In this document: positions 28,437 through 37,069 of the stretch, piece by piece
Layout of the letters: each line of letters begins with the position of its first letter
Numbering within the stretch: the stretch's first letter is position 1
Source: Mycobacterium sp. GA-1199
GTDB lineage: Bacteria > Actinomycetota > Actinomycetes > Mycobacteriales > Mycobacteriaceae
Assembly: GCF_001500045.1 (NCBI RefSeq)
Contig: NZ_LQIX01000016.1
Location: forward strand, 1-64,000
Length of the DNA: 64,000 nt
Direction of reading: 5' to 3'
Position numbers and translations under genes: made by a program
The notes under the pieces: generated by a model
Told to the model about the DNA's origin: nothing
The model's input: only the letters and a program-made list of their open reading frames with translations
Databases searched by the model: none

Positions 28437-28473
28437 TCGTGCGTTCGCAATCACTGACTGAAGAGAGGTACCC

Positions 28474-29871
28474 ATGTCGGCAGACTATGACCGGCTTTTC
28501 CACTCCGCGGGAGACGCTGTCCAGACAGCCGACGACGACGTAGTGGATCGCGACGACGCCACCGGATCGACGCCTTCCGGACCGGCACCCACAACGCCGC
28601 CTCCGCCCATCGGCCAGGCTCCCGTCGAGATGACGGGGCCCACGATGCCCGTCACACAGACCAAGGTGGGGCAGACACCGCCGCCGCAGCAGAACGAGAT
28701 CACCACGCAGATGCCGGCGGCGCGGTCGGTAACGCCGCCGCCACAACAGAATTCGATGATGAGGGTGCCGATGAGCGGTGCACCGGCGGGCGCGCGGTTC
28801 GAGCAGGTTCGCTCGGCGCCGCCACAGATGCCGCGGCCCGCGACCGCCCCTGCGCCCAGCCAGCATTTCGCAGAGCCCCAGCCCGAGACGAGCGGAGGCT
28901 TCGTCGCGGCGGCTCAGACGTCGGCTGCCACCATCGGCAATCACCGCGCGATCGACGCCCTCTCCCACGTGGGGGTGAAGTCGGCGGTGAAGATGCCGTC
29001 ACAGCGGGGCTGGCGGCACCTGCTCTACCTGCTGACGCGTATCAATCTCGGCCTGTCGCCGGATGAGCTCTACGAGATGGAGCTGCACAGCCGAATACGG
29101 CGGAACGCCAGAGATTCCTACCAAATCGGCGTCTTCGGCCTCAAGGGTGGTGTCGGCAAGACCGCCGTGACCGTCGCCCTCGGTTCGGCGATGAGCAAGG
29201 TGCGCGGCGACCGGATTCTGGCCGTTGACGCCGATCCCGACGGCGGCAACCTCGCCGACCGTGCCGGACGCCAGTCCGCGGCCACCGTCGCGAATCTTCT
29301 CTCCGACAAGGATTTGGCGCGCTACAACGACATTCGCGCCTACACCAGCATGAACGCCGCGAACCTCGAGGTGCTCTCCAGCGAGGAGTACAGCGGGGCG
29401 CGTCGCGAGTTCAACGACGAGGACTGGAAGGGCGTGACCAACATCGTGTCGCGCTACTACAACCTCGTCCTCGCCGACTGCGGCGCCGGACTGTTTCAGC
29501 CCGCCGCCCGCGGTGTCTTGTCGACGGTCTCGGGGTTGGTCATCGTCGCGAGTGCCTCGATCGACGGTGCGCGGCAGGCTGCGATGACCATGGACTGGTT
29601 GCGGCAGAACGGATACCAGGATCTGCTGAGCCGGTCGTGCGTGGTGATCAACCACACCGTGCCGGGTAAGCCGAACATCGATGTCGAAGACCTTGTCGCG
29701 CAGTTCGAGCGCCATGTCCCTCCGGGGCGGGTCGTCGTGTTGCCCTACGACAAGCACATCGCGGCTGGCACCGAGATCCAACTGGAACTGCTGGGCAAGA
29801 CGTTCCGTCGGCGCACCATCGAGTTGGCTGCGGCCCTGTCCGACGACTTCGACAGGCTCGAACGGCGGTGA
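28474..29871 (+). CDS. espI: ESX-1 regulator EspI (MinD-like ATPase)
   Basis: A 465-aa protein with a Pro/Gln/Thr-rich disordered N-terminus (1-170) and a MinD/ParA-like ATPase. It has deviant Walker A GLKGGVGKT at 222-230, VDADPDGGN (Walker A' region) and the Walker B stretch LVLADCGAG. EspI downregulates ESX-1 secretion when ATP is low in M. tuberculosis (known). RBS GAAGAGAGG precedes the ATG. Its end overlaps the eccD1 GTG by 4 nt. A paralogue lies at 15235-16545. Confidence 0.94.
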   Translation: MSADYDRLFHSAGDAVQTADDDVVDRDDATGSTPSGPAPTTPPPPIGQAPVEMTGPTMPVTQTKVGQTPPPQQNEITTQMPAARSVTPPPQQNSMMRVPMSGAPAGARFEQVRSAPPQMPRPATAPAPSQHFAEPQPETSGGFVAAAQTSAATIGNHRAIDALSHVGVKSAVKMPSQRGWRHLLYLLTRINLGLSPDELYEMELHSRIRRNARDSYQIGVFGLKGGVGKTAVTVALGSAMSKVRGDRILAVDADPDGGNLADRAGRQSAATVANLLSDKDLARYNDIRAYTSMNAANLEVLSSEEYSGARREFNDEDWKGVTNIVSRYYNLVLADCGAGLFQPAARGVLSTVSGLVIVASASIDGARQAAMTMDWLRQNGYQDLLSRSCVVINHTVPGKPNIDVEDLVAQFERHVPPGRVVVLPYDKHIAAGTEIQLELLGKTFRRRTIELAAALSDDFDRLERR

Positions 29872-31394
29872 CATCAACGGCCGCAGCACCATCCGCGTCG
29901 GGCGTCACGCCCGGGCGGCCGTCGACCACACGGGTCACGATCCTGACCGGCCGTCGTATGACGGATCTGGTGCTGCCCGCGGCGGCGCCGATCGAGACCT
30001 ACATCGACGAGACGGTGGCCGTGTTGGCCGACCTTCTCGAGGACACCCCGAAGGACGTGCTCGGCGGCTTCGACTTCAAGGCGCAGGGGGTGTGGGCCTT
30101 CGCGCGGCCTGGCGCCCCACCGTTGAAGTTCAACGAATCCTTGGATGACGCCGGGGTTGTCGACGGGTCGCTGCTGACGTTGGTGTCGGTCAGCCGCACC
30201 GAGCGCTATCGGCCGCTCGTCGAGGACGTCATCGACGCGATCGCCGTGCTGGACGAGTCGCCGGAGTTCGACCGGTCTGCGTTGAACCGCTTTGTCGGGG
30301 TGGCGATTCCGCTCGTGTCGATTCTCATGACGGTGATGGTGTTGCTGGCGTGGTCGCGGGCCGGACACGACTGGTGGTGGGCGGTGGCCCTTGGCGTGCT
30401 GGGGTTGGGTCTGCTCGGCGGCAGCGCGCTGGCGACCAACCGCTACCGCACCATCGACCTGGCCGAGAGCCTGCTGATTGCGGCGATGCCCGCCCTTGCG
30501 GGGGCGGTGGCCCTGGCGGTGCCGTTACCGCGCGGCGCCGCCGGACTGGGTGCGCCGCAGATCGCAGGTGCCGCCGCAGTGGTGTTGTTGCTGACGCTGG
30601 CCACCCGGGGTGGGCCGCGCCGACGCGCGGAGTTGGCGTCGTTTCTGGCGGTGACGTCGATCGCGGCGACGGGGGCGGCGATCGCGTTCGGCTACGGCTG
30701 GCAGCACTGGGTGCCCGCGGGAGCGCTCGCGTTCGGTTTGATCGTGGTCACCAACGCGGCCAAACTGACTGTTGCGGTTGCCCGCATCGCGCTGCCACCG
30801 ATACCCGCACCGGGTGAGACCGTTTCCAACGACGAACTGCTCGACCCGGTCGCGACATCGGGGAGCGAGGAGGAATCGCCGACCTGGCAGGCCATCATCG
30901 CTTCCGTTCCCGATTCCGCTGCGCGCCTGCACGAGCGCAGTCAGTTGGCCAGGCGGCTGCTCATCGGGTTCATCGCGGCTGGAGCGCTGGTGCTGTCGGT
31001 CGGCGCGATCGCCGTTGTGACGCAAGGTCACTTCTTCGTGCACAGTCTGATCGTCGCGGGACTGATCACGATGATCTGTGGCTTTCGGTCCCGGCTGTAT
31101 GCCGAGAGATGGTGTGCCTGGGCGTTGTTGACGGCCGTCGTGGCCATTCCGACCGGTGTGATGGTTCGGCTGTGCCTCTGGTATCCGGACAAGTCGTGGC
31201 TGGTCCTGGCGGCCTACGCGCTCGCGGGGGTCGTCGCGTTGACCGTCGTCGGCGCCACGGCGGGCGTGCGCCGGATCTCCCCGGTCACGAAACGCGTCCT
31301 CGAATTGCTCGACGGCGCAGCGATCGCCGCCGTGATTCCGATGCTGCTGTGGATCGCCGGCGTGTACGACCTGTTGCGCAACTTGCGCTTCTAG
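29868..31394 (+). CDS. eccD1: ESX-1 membrane channel component EccD1
   Basis: A 508-aa protein with a cytosolic N-terminal ubiquitin-like (YukD) domain (about 20-110, RVTILTGRRMTDLVLP) and about eleven transmembrane helices from residue 140 on. It forms the inner-membrane part of the ESX pore. GTG start overlaps the espI stop. It is the last ESX-1 gene in the window: its stop is 10 nt from the stop of the convergent kinase gene, so nothing downstream on this strand can belong to the operon. Confidence 0.97.
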   Translation: MTSTAAAPSASGVTPGRPSTTRVTILTGRRMTDLVLPAAAPIETYIDETVAVLADLLEDTPKDVLGGFDFKAQGVWAFARPGAPPLKFNESLDDAGVVDGSLLTLVSVSRTERYRPLVEDVIDAIAVLDESPEFDRSALNRFVGVAIPLVSILMTVMVLLAWSRAGHDWWWAVALGVLGLGLLGGSALATNRYRTIDLAESLLIAAMPALAGAVALAVPLPRGAAGLGAPQIAGAAAVVLLLTLATRGGPRRRAELASFLAVTSIAATGAAIAFGYGWQHWVPAGALAFGLIVVTNAAKLTVAVARIALPPIPAPGETVSNDELLDPVATSGSEEESPTWQAIIASVPDSAARLHERSQLARRLLIGFIAAGALVLSVGAIAVVTQGHFFVHSLIVAGLITMICGFRSRLYAERWCAWALLTAVVAIPTGVMVRLCLWYPDKSWLVLAAYALAGVVALTVVGATAGVRRISPVTKRVLELLDGAAIAAVIPMLLWIAGVYDLLRNLRF

Positions 31395-31404
31395 GAGTGC
31401 GAGA

Positions 31405-33432
31405 TCATCGCACTTCGCGGGACAGTGCCGGTGCGAAGTCGGAGTCGAGATACCGGCTTGCGAGGTAACCCCCGGCGCCGGTTAGCGCGGCGATTTTGTC
31501 CGCTTCGTCGACAACGACCATCTGTCCTTGATAGCCGAGGAAAGGTCTTGGCAAGCCGTCGAATCCGCCTCCCCCGGCCCGGCTGTCGGTGCGGATCACC
31601 ACGAGTACGTCGGTTTCGATGCGATAGACACCGGTCGGGTCGGGCATCGGCCGCGTGTCGCCGGTGTCGGTGCCGGCGCGGACAAGCTCCTGGCTGTAAC
31701 GCAGTCCCAGCGCTTCGAGGTAGTCGGCGGCCGTGGACGGGGTCAGTATCTCCGAAACGCCGGTATCCGAATTGATGACTGCTGCGACCGATTTTCCGAT
31801 CCACGATGGGTTCTGATTCTTCAGATCGTCCTGTTGCGAACGAATATCGCTGATGAGTTCCTTGGCCTTCGTCTCATAGCCGAGGATCTCGCCGATCCAG
31901 GTCAGCCGGTTCTGCCACGTCCATTGTTCGGCCGCTTGGTCTTTCGGCCTGGTCACGGTCGGCGCGATGGCGGCGAGTTTGTCGTAGGTGGCCTGGTCGA
32001 TGGGGCCGGTGGCAATGATGGCGTCGGGCTGGGCGTCGGCGACCGCGGCGGTGTTGGTGAATCCGGTCAGCACAGTTGGATCGCCGGTGAGCGCCGACTT
32101 CTCCCAACTCGGCAGCACACTGGTCGAAGAGCCGATCACCACGGGTTGCACCCCTAGGGACAGCACCGCATCGCCGTCACCGGGGCTCACCGCTGCCACC
32201 CGTTGCGGACGAGCGGTGAGCTCGGTAGCACCGTATTGGTGGGTGAATGTCTGTGCCTGATAGGCCGGTTCGTCCGGTCCTCGATCCCACAGCATCACGC
32301 CGGCGACGCTTGCGACGACGACCAACACCGCGACACCGGCGGCGATGAGGGCGCGTTTCCGGCGGCGACCGAATCGGCCGATTCCGCTTGAGCCGGGCTG
32401 TGCGGTAACTGCCGGGAGTGGGCTCTGTGGGGGCGCCCAACCGCTCGGATAGGTGATCGCATCCGAAGCGCGCGGCGGCCCGCCGGGCGCCAGGTACGCC
32501 GGCGGCGGACCGGTCGGTTGCCCAGCGGTGGGTAGCGGTGGTGGCCACTCGGCCGGCGGACGCGCAGGGGCAGGTGTGGCCCTCAACTGCACGGTTGTGT
32601 CGTCGAGAGCCGCGGCGGCGGCAGCAGCGAGATCGGTGGCGCTTTGGTAGCGGTGGTTCGGGTTCTTGGCCATCGCTTTGGCGATGACCGCGTCAATCGC
32701 CTGCGGTGCGTGAGGTATCCGGTCGGTGACTCGGGGAGGCGGCGCTGACAGATGGCCGGCTACGGTCGCTCCCACGTCGGCGCCCGGGCGGGCGAACGGG
32801 GTTTGACCGGTGAGCATCGTGTAGAGGCTGCAACCCAGGGCATAGATGTCGGCGCGGTGGTCGGCGGGTTCGCCGGTGAGTGTTTCAGGCGCGGCGTAGG
32901 CGATTGAGGCCATCACCATCCCCGTCTGCGTCAGCCCGGCCGCCTCGTCACTTCGCTTGGCTATCCCGAAGTCCGCCAGGAAGATTCGCTTGTCATTAGC
33001 CGCCAGCAGAAAGTTCGCAGGCTTGACGTCACGGTGAAGTAAGCCGCGCTGATGGGCGTAGTCGAGCGCGTCGGCGACCGCCACGGTGATGCGCAGCGCG
33101 CGCGCCGGCGTCATACGTCCGGCCTTCAGCTCGCGGTGCGCATCGCTGCCATCGACGTACTGCATGGCGATCCACAGGTGTCCATCGGGGGTTTCGCCCC
33201 GGTTGTAGACCGACACGATGTGGGGGTGATCCAGCGTTGCGGCCAAGTCGGCCTCGCGAAGGAACCGGTTGCGAAAGTGCTTGTCCAGAGACAAGTCTGA
33301 CGACAACACCTTGAGTGCGTCTGAGCGTGGCAGGGTGGGGTGGGCGGCACGATATACCGTGCCCATACCACCCCTGCCGAGAACCGCTTCGATACGGTAA
33401 CCGGCCACTACCGAGCCCACGCCGAGCGCCAT
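31405..33432 (-). CDS. Transmembrane Ser/Thr kinase with siderophore-binding-protein-like outer domain
   Basis: A 675-aa sensor kinase. The cytosolic Hanks-type domain (10-275) has the Gly loop GRGGMG (19-24), candidate VAIK-type Lys41 in ALKVL, catalytic HRDVKPAN (Asp135), DFG (154-156) and APE; the RD motif predicts activation-loop phosphorylation. A Pro-rich juxtamembrane linker (about 280-355) leads to one membrane helix (about 365-385). The outer domain (about 395-675) resembles the class III periplasmic binding proteins for ferric siderophores (FecB/FhuD type): RPQRVAAVSPGDGDAVLSLGVQPV, ADAQPDAIIA, YDKLAAIAPTV. Bacterial binding proteins usually donate ligand to an ABC importer; fused to a kinase the domain should act as a receptor. 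The ligand is unknown. Last gene of a leftward operon. Confidence 0.88.
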   Translation of the reverse strand: MALGVGSVVAGYRIEAVLGRGGMGTVYRAAHPTLPRSDALKVLSSDLSLDKHFRNRFLREADLAATLDHPHIVSVYNRGETPDGHLWIAMQYVDGSDAHRELKAGRMTPARALRITVAVADALDYAHQRGLLHRDVKPANFLLAANDKRIFLADFGIAKRSDEAAGLTQTGMVMASIAYAAPETLTGEPADHRADIYALGCSLYTMLTGQTPFARPGADVGATVAGHLSAPPPRVTDRIPHAPQAIDAVIAKAMAKNPNHRYQSATDLAAAAAAALDDTTVQLRATPAPARPPAEWPPPLPTAGQPTGPPPAYLAPGGPPRASDAITYPSGWAPPQSPLPAVTAQPGSSGIGRFGRRRKRALIAAGVAVLVVVASVAGVMLWDRGPDEPAYQAQTFTHQYGATELTARPQRVAAVSPGDGDAVLSLGVQPVVIGSSTSVLPSWEKSALTGDPTVLTGFTNTAAVADAQPDAIIATGPIDQATYDKLAAIAPTVTRPKDQAAEQWTWQNRLTWIGEILGYETKAKELISDIRSQQDDLKNQNPSWIGKSVAAVINSDTGVSEILTPSTAADYLEALGLRYSQELVRAGTDTGDTRPMPDPTGVYRIETDVLVVIRTDSRAGGGGFDGLPRPFLGYQGQMVVVDEADKIAALTGAGGYLASRYLDSDFAPALSREVR

Positions 33433-33504
33433 CTGTATCGCTCCCTCGCTATGTTCGGTTCAGCGTATGTTTCGACCGTGGACCGGTCGGTGGAGCCGGC
33501 CGGC

Positions 33505-34788
33505 TCACGGGGCCGTCAGCATGACGTATTGCGCGGCGGTCAGCTGATGAGCATCGGTCAACTGCGGCGAGGCCGCTTCGATGACATACCGGTCGGTGGC
33601 GGCGAAGCACACGACGTAGGCGCCCAGCGGCTCCTCGCGCCTTATGCAGGGCGAATCGGGCATATTCGGTACGGATGCAACCGCCTGGCCGGTCGAGTCC
33701 GTCAACTCGGTCGCGAACTGCTCGAGCATTTCGGCAGCGGATTGCTCATCGCGAACGCGGTACACCGACGCTCTACCCTTGGACCACACATCCATATCCG
33801 TGTCGGCGAACAATTCCGCCGAAGCCTGCGGGAACGTCTGGAAGTGCGTAGCGGCGCGCGGCCCGAATGTCTGATTCGTCACGGCAGGCGGATTGTCCCT
33901 GGTCTCCGGGACGGTCCGCGCCAGCATTTCGCTCTCGTCCACCGGGAGATTGGCGAGTTCCGATACTGCGGTAGGTGTGAACGCGTCTATCGCTGCGATC
34001 TGCTGATCCAGCGTCTTGGCGACCATGTCGGCGGTGGGGCCCGCCCCGTCAGGGGTTTCCGCGGACTGGACGAGCACGAACGGCCCGTGCGCCGTATAGG
34101 CGCTGACGGTGGTTTCCATCAGGTCGGAACCCACCTGGCGGAGTTGGAAAGCGGAGGCGCGGGTTCCTGGGTGATTGCGCACGGAGACAGGTTGTGCTTG
34201 GGGCACGTAGTCCAGGAGGCCGGGCTGCAATGCGATGTCGCCGAACTCAGCGGCCGCGGCCGCGGCTGCCTGGGGATCGGGGAAGCGCAGCACGGCATTG
34301 ACCAGGCTCGCGCCATCGTCCTCCGTGCGCCGGGCCGAGGAGAAACCCGTGACGAAGTTGTGCTTGCCTGCGGCCATTGCGGACTCCTCGAAGAGAAGCA
34401 TCCTGAGCGCCGCGGAGTCCTTCAAAATCGCGGTTGGCATGACATAGTGCGCGAGTTCGGAATCGACCTCCCACGGCCCGACGACGTATTCGGCCATCCG
34501 CCCGGCCTCGATTAGCCCGCCCTTCGCCGGATTGCCTGCGACGCCCATGGGCGGGGCGGGCTGCGTGGCGTAATTGCCGGTGTCGAGCAAAGCCACGTCA
34601 ACCGAGGCCGGCGACTGATCCCCCGCTGGCCGCTGCGCCGTTCCGTCCACCACTGCGGTGCACGCTGTGGTGGTCAGGAGCGCGGTCACCAGGCCCGCGC
34701 CAACGGCGCGTGGCGACCGATGCGTCCAGAGCGCTCTGGAGGTGACGCTGGATGTGCCCGCTGAGGGTCGATGCGGGAAGAACCTCAT
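33505..34788 (-). CDS. DUF7373-type lipoprotein in the sensor operon
   Basis: A 427-aa secreted lipoprotein: a long basic N-region, hydrophobic core and lipobox LTTTAC (acylated Cys near residue 43). It is a clear paralogue of the protein at 6106-7284 (shared GPWEVD, NFVTGF and VNAVLRF blocks, Cys pair at the end). Function unknown. It is the third gene of the operon ending in the receptor kinase, 72 nt upstream of the kinase start and 57 nt after the previous gene, suggesting a role at the cell surface with the kinase. Confidence 0.85.
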   Translation of the reverse strand: MRFFPHRPSAGTSSVTSRALWTHRSPRAVGAGLVTALLTTTACTAVVDGTAQRPAGDQSPASVDVALLDTGNYATQPAPPMGVAGNPAKGGLIEAGRMAEYVVGPWEVDSELAHYVMPTAILKDSAALRMLLFEESAMAAGKHNFVTGFSSARRTEDDGASLVNAVLRFPDPQAAAAAAAEFGDIALQPGLLDYVPQAQPVSVRNHPGTRASAFQLRQVGSDLMETTVSAYTAHGPFVLVQSAETPDGAGPTADMVAKTLDQQIAAIDAFTPTAVSELANLPVDESEMLARTVPETRDNPPAVTNQTFGPRAATHFQTFPQASAELFADTDMDVWSKGRASVYRVRDEQSAAEMLEQFATELTDSTGQAVASVPNMPDSPCIRREEPLGAYVVCFAATDRYVIEAASPQLTDAHQLTAAQYVMLTAP

Positions 34789-34845
34789 AAGCCGTACATT
34801 AGCGGCACAGGTGCGATACGACGTGCTCGATCGCGTCAGCGAACC

Positions 34846-35577
34846 CTACGGCACTTTGGCCAGTATGCGATCGGTGAGCGTGTTGGCCGGGGCCGTGCTG
34901 TCACCGTCAGTGCAGACGACGACATCGACCAGCACGTTGGCCCGGTGTGCGACCACGTGGTGACAGTTGCGTGGCAGCCCGTCGCGCTGGAAGGTCGTGC
35001 CGATGCGGTCGGGCCCGGTGGTGACCGGATAGGGCACCCAACGCTGGACGTTGTCGGGGCCGAGTTCGATGAAGAAGATGTCGCCGTCGGGGCAGTTGCG
35101 CCATTCGTGTTCGATGATCCACATCGCCTCACCCTGACCCGTGATGTCGGCGCGGTTTTCGAAGACGGCAACCATCTGTGTGACCGCCTGTCCGTGCGTA
35201 CCGCGATTGGCGTTGCCCACCACGGTCGGCTTCTTCGCCCAGACCCCGGTCTCGCCGGCCAACGCGCGCGATCGGCACGCCCACGGCTCGATGTCCACGT
35301 TCGACCGCTGCGCCTGGGTGTAGGCCTGTGTTTCAACGAGATCGGTGTCACCGATGATGGCGCCGAGTTCGCTGCGTTTGAGCAGCAAGTCGCCTCCCGC
35401 TGCGGCCGGCACCAGCGTCGGTGTCGGCGTGGCGGAAGTCGTCGAGGGGGTTGCCGGCGCCGATTGTGTTGTCGGCACGGGGCTTTCGGCCCGGCCGGCA
35501 TCCCCGTCGACGGTAGCCGAGCACCCGGCCAACACCACGACCGCACACACGGCCACACCGGCGTGGATGGATCCCAT
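34846..35577 (-). CDS. PknH-type sensor-domain lipoprotein
   Basis: A 243-aa lipoprotein with signal sequence and lipobox LAGC (Cys19), a Thr/Pro/Ser-rich spacer, and a domain like the extracellular C-terminal domain of PknH (PF14032 type). Four Cys expected to form two disulfides are visible (WACRSR, RNCPDG, RNCHHVV, VVCTDG). Related M. tuberculosis lipoproteins include LppH and LpqQ. Such domains have a cleft thought to bind an unknown ligand. Good ribosome site (GAAGGGA) before the ATG. Second gene of the operon. Confidence 0.87.
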   Translation of the reverse strand: MGSIHAGVAVCAVVVLAGCSATVDGDAGRAESPVPTTQSAPATPSTTSATPTPTLVPAAAGGDLLLKRSELGAIIGDTDLVETQAYTQAQRSNVDIEPWACRSRALAGETGVWAKKPTVVGNANRGTHGQAVTQMVAVFENRADITGQGEAMWIIEHEWRNCPDGDIFFIELGPDNVQRWVPYPVTTGPDRIGTTFQRDGLPRNCHHVVAHRANVLVDVVVCTDGDSTAPANTLTDRILAKVP

Positions 35578-35607
35578 TGCTGCGTTCCCTTCAGATCATC
35601 GGGCAGG

Positions 35608-36786
35608 TTAAGGCGCCGGGGCGATCTTGTCTGCGATCGCTTTTGCGATCGAGAGTCCCGCGCTGCCGACGGTCGGCGAGCAAGCACGGACATCGACAAC
35701 CACGTTGCCCCGCACGGTCATATCGCGTTCACACTGCTGACCGGCGGTCTTCGAGGTCGTGGGAACGATCATCACCGACAGGATGTCGCCGGTGAACGCC
35801 GGGACGCCGATATCGGCCTCGGTGACGCCGCCGTACTCATACCTGATGTGTTCGGATTTGCAGACATTCCACGCAACACCTTGTGCGATGTAGAACTCCT
35901 TGGCTGAGGTGGTATCGGGGAACGAGACGACGGCCTGCACGACCTTGTGCGTCGGGTCTGCGTTTATCCCCTGCACGGCCACGCCGGTGAAACCCGACCC
36001 CCGGTAGGTGACCTCGTAGGCGGGACCCCATGCGCCCGTGCAGCGTTCAGGCATGGCGGCGCCGGGCAGCAGCCGGTGTACGACCGGCCCCGGCGCCATG
36101 CCGGGGGCGTTCATCCGCTGGCTGACCTGCTCGGGGGGCAGGAGCAGTCCGGGCAGTGCTTCCACGGCCAGGACCGGCCCGGGTGGCGGTGGTGGCGGCG
36201 CAGCCGGGGGCTGCGACGGCGCGGCGGTCGGGGTGGCAGGCACGGTGGTGGTGGGACCAGCGGGCACCTGCGCCGGGCTGGTCGGCGGCCCGTCGTCCGA
36301 GGAGCCGTCGTTCCCGCCGCTGACCGCGACGAGCGCGATGACCAGCACGACGACGACGGCTGCGGCACCGCCGATGACCCACCAGCGGTGCTTCGAAACC
36401 CGTTCGGCCAGACTGGGTTTCACGACAGGATTGATAGCCGGCGGGCGCTGAAATACGGTGGGTCCGGGCGCGGGCTGCTGGTAAGGGGGATCGAACCCGC
36501 CCGGTCCGGGCTGGTGCGGTGGCGTCGCCCAAGGCGTAGGCCCGGCCGGGCCCGGCGTAGCCGGAGGGGGACCGCTCGTGGGGGCGGACGACGGGGGTCG
36601 TTGCTGCTGTGAGCGGAGGAATTGCGCTGCGTCCAAGGTGGTTTCCTCATGGAAGCCGCGCGGCCTCGCCGGGGTGGGCCGGGTGGCCTCCTCCTCCGGC
36701 GGCGTCTGTGCCGGCGGGTTCTGACCGACCGGCCAGTCCGTCGTCTCCTCACCGCGCGGCCCGCTCTCCGGGTCGTTCGCGTTCAT
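35608..36786 (-). CDS. Membrane protein with PknH-type sensor domain and phospho-site-like tail
   Basis: A 392-aa protein with a Pro-rich cytosolic tail (1-130), one membrane helix (about 136-157), a Pro/Thr-rich spacer, and a PknH_C-like extracellular domain (about 210-392) with four Cys (PERCTGAW, NVCKSEH, QQCERD, RACSPT). It resembles PknH without the kinase domain. The cytosolic tail contains two EETT motifs (13-16 and 47-50) like the kinase-phosphorylated ETT site of GarA. First gene of the operon; RBS GAGGGG; its start is 283 nt from the divergent FHA-HTH gene. Confidence 0.85.
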   Translation of the reverse strand: MNANDPESGPRGEETTDWPVGQNPPAQTPPEEEATRPTPARPRGFHEETTLDAAQFLRSQQQRPPSSAPTSGPPPATPGPAGPTPWATPPHQPGPGGFDPPYQQPAPGPTVFQRPPAINPVVKPSLAERVSKHRWWVIGGAAAVVVVLVIALVAVSGGNDGSSDDGPPTSPAQVPAGPTTTVPATPTAAPSQPPAAPPPPPPGPVLAVEALPGLLLPPEQVSQRMNAPGMAPGPVVHRLLPGAAMPERCTGAWGPAYEVTYRGSGFTGVAVQGINADPTHKVVQAVVSFPDTTSAKEFYIAQGVAWNVCKSEHIRYEYGGVTEADIGVPAFTGDILSVMIVPTTSKTAGQQCERDMTVRGNVVVDVRACSPTVGSAGLSIAKAIADKIAPAP

Positions 36787-37069
36787 ATCCGCCCCTCACC
36801 ATTCGGTGTTCTGCGCCCACTACGTCGGTCGGTCCACACGGGCTGGGCCAACCCAAAAATCATCGCATGAACCATCGCACCGCCAGTGCACAAATTTCTC
36901 CGGTTCGGGTGCCCACTGCGCAGAATGGCGGCTTCAGCAGCGTGAACAGCGGGATACGATGGGCGCACATCGTTGCTGGATTCGCGGCGAAACCATAGCG
37001 TCGAGGCGTCAAACGATCGCATTGGCGTCCCTTCGCCGACCACCCCAGCGGGCTGTGCGAGGAGGCTTC
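36787..37069. promoter_or_regulatory. Divergent control region of the sensor operon and FHA-HTH regulator
   Basis: This 283-nt region has no supported gene. It holds GGGATACGAT (36951-36960) with TTCAGC 16 nt before its TACGAT, a plausible rightward promoter; the same decamer precedes the paralogous regulator at 14441. No IdeR-type iron box was found by eye. Confidence 0.45.

Noticed and set aside
16546..31394. Assignment to ESX-3, ESX-4 or ESX-5
   Set aside because: Split eccC, EspG1-like sequence, espF/espH/espI and whiB6 all point to ESX-1. ESX-4 lacks PE/PPE and EspG.
36787..37069. IdeR iron box controlling the siderophore-receptor-like kinase operon
   Set aside because: No match close to the 19-bp IdeR consensus was seen by eye; a weight-matrix scan would be needed to exclude a weak site.
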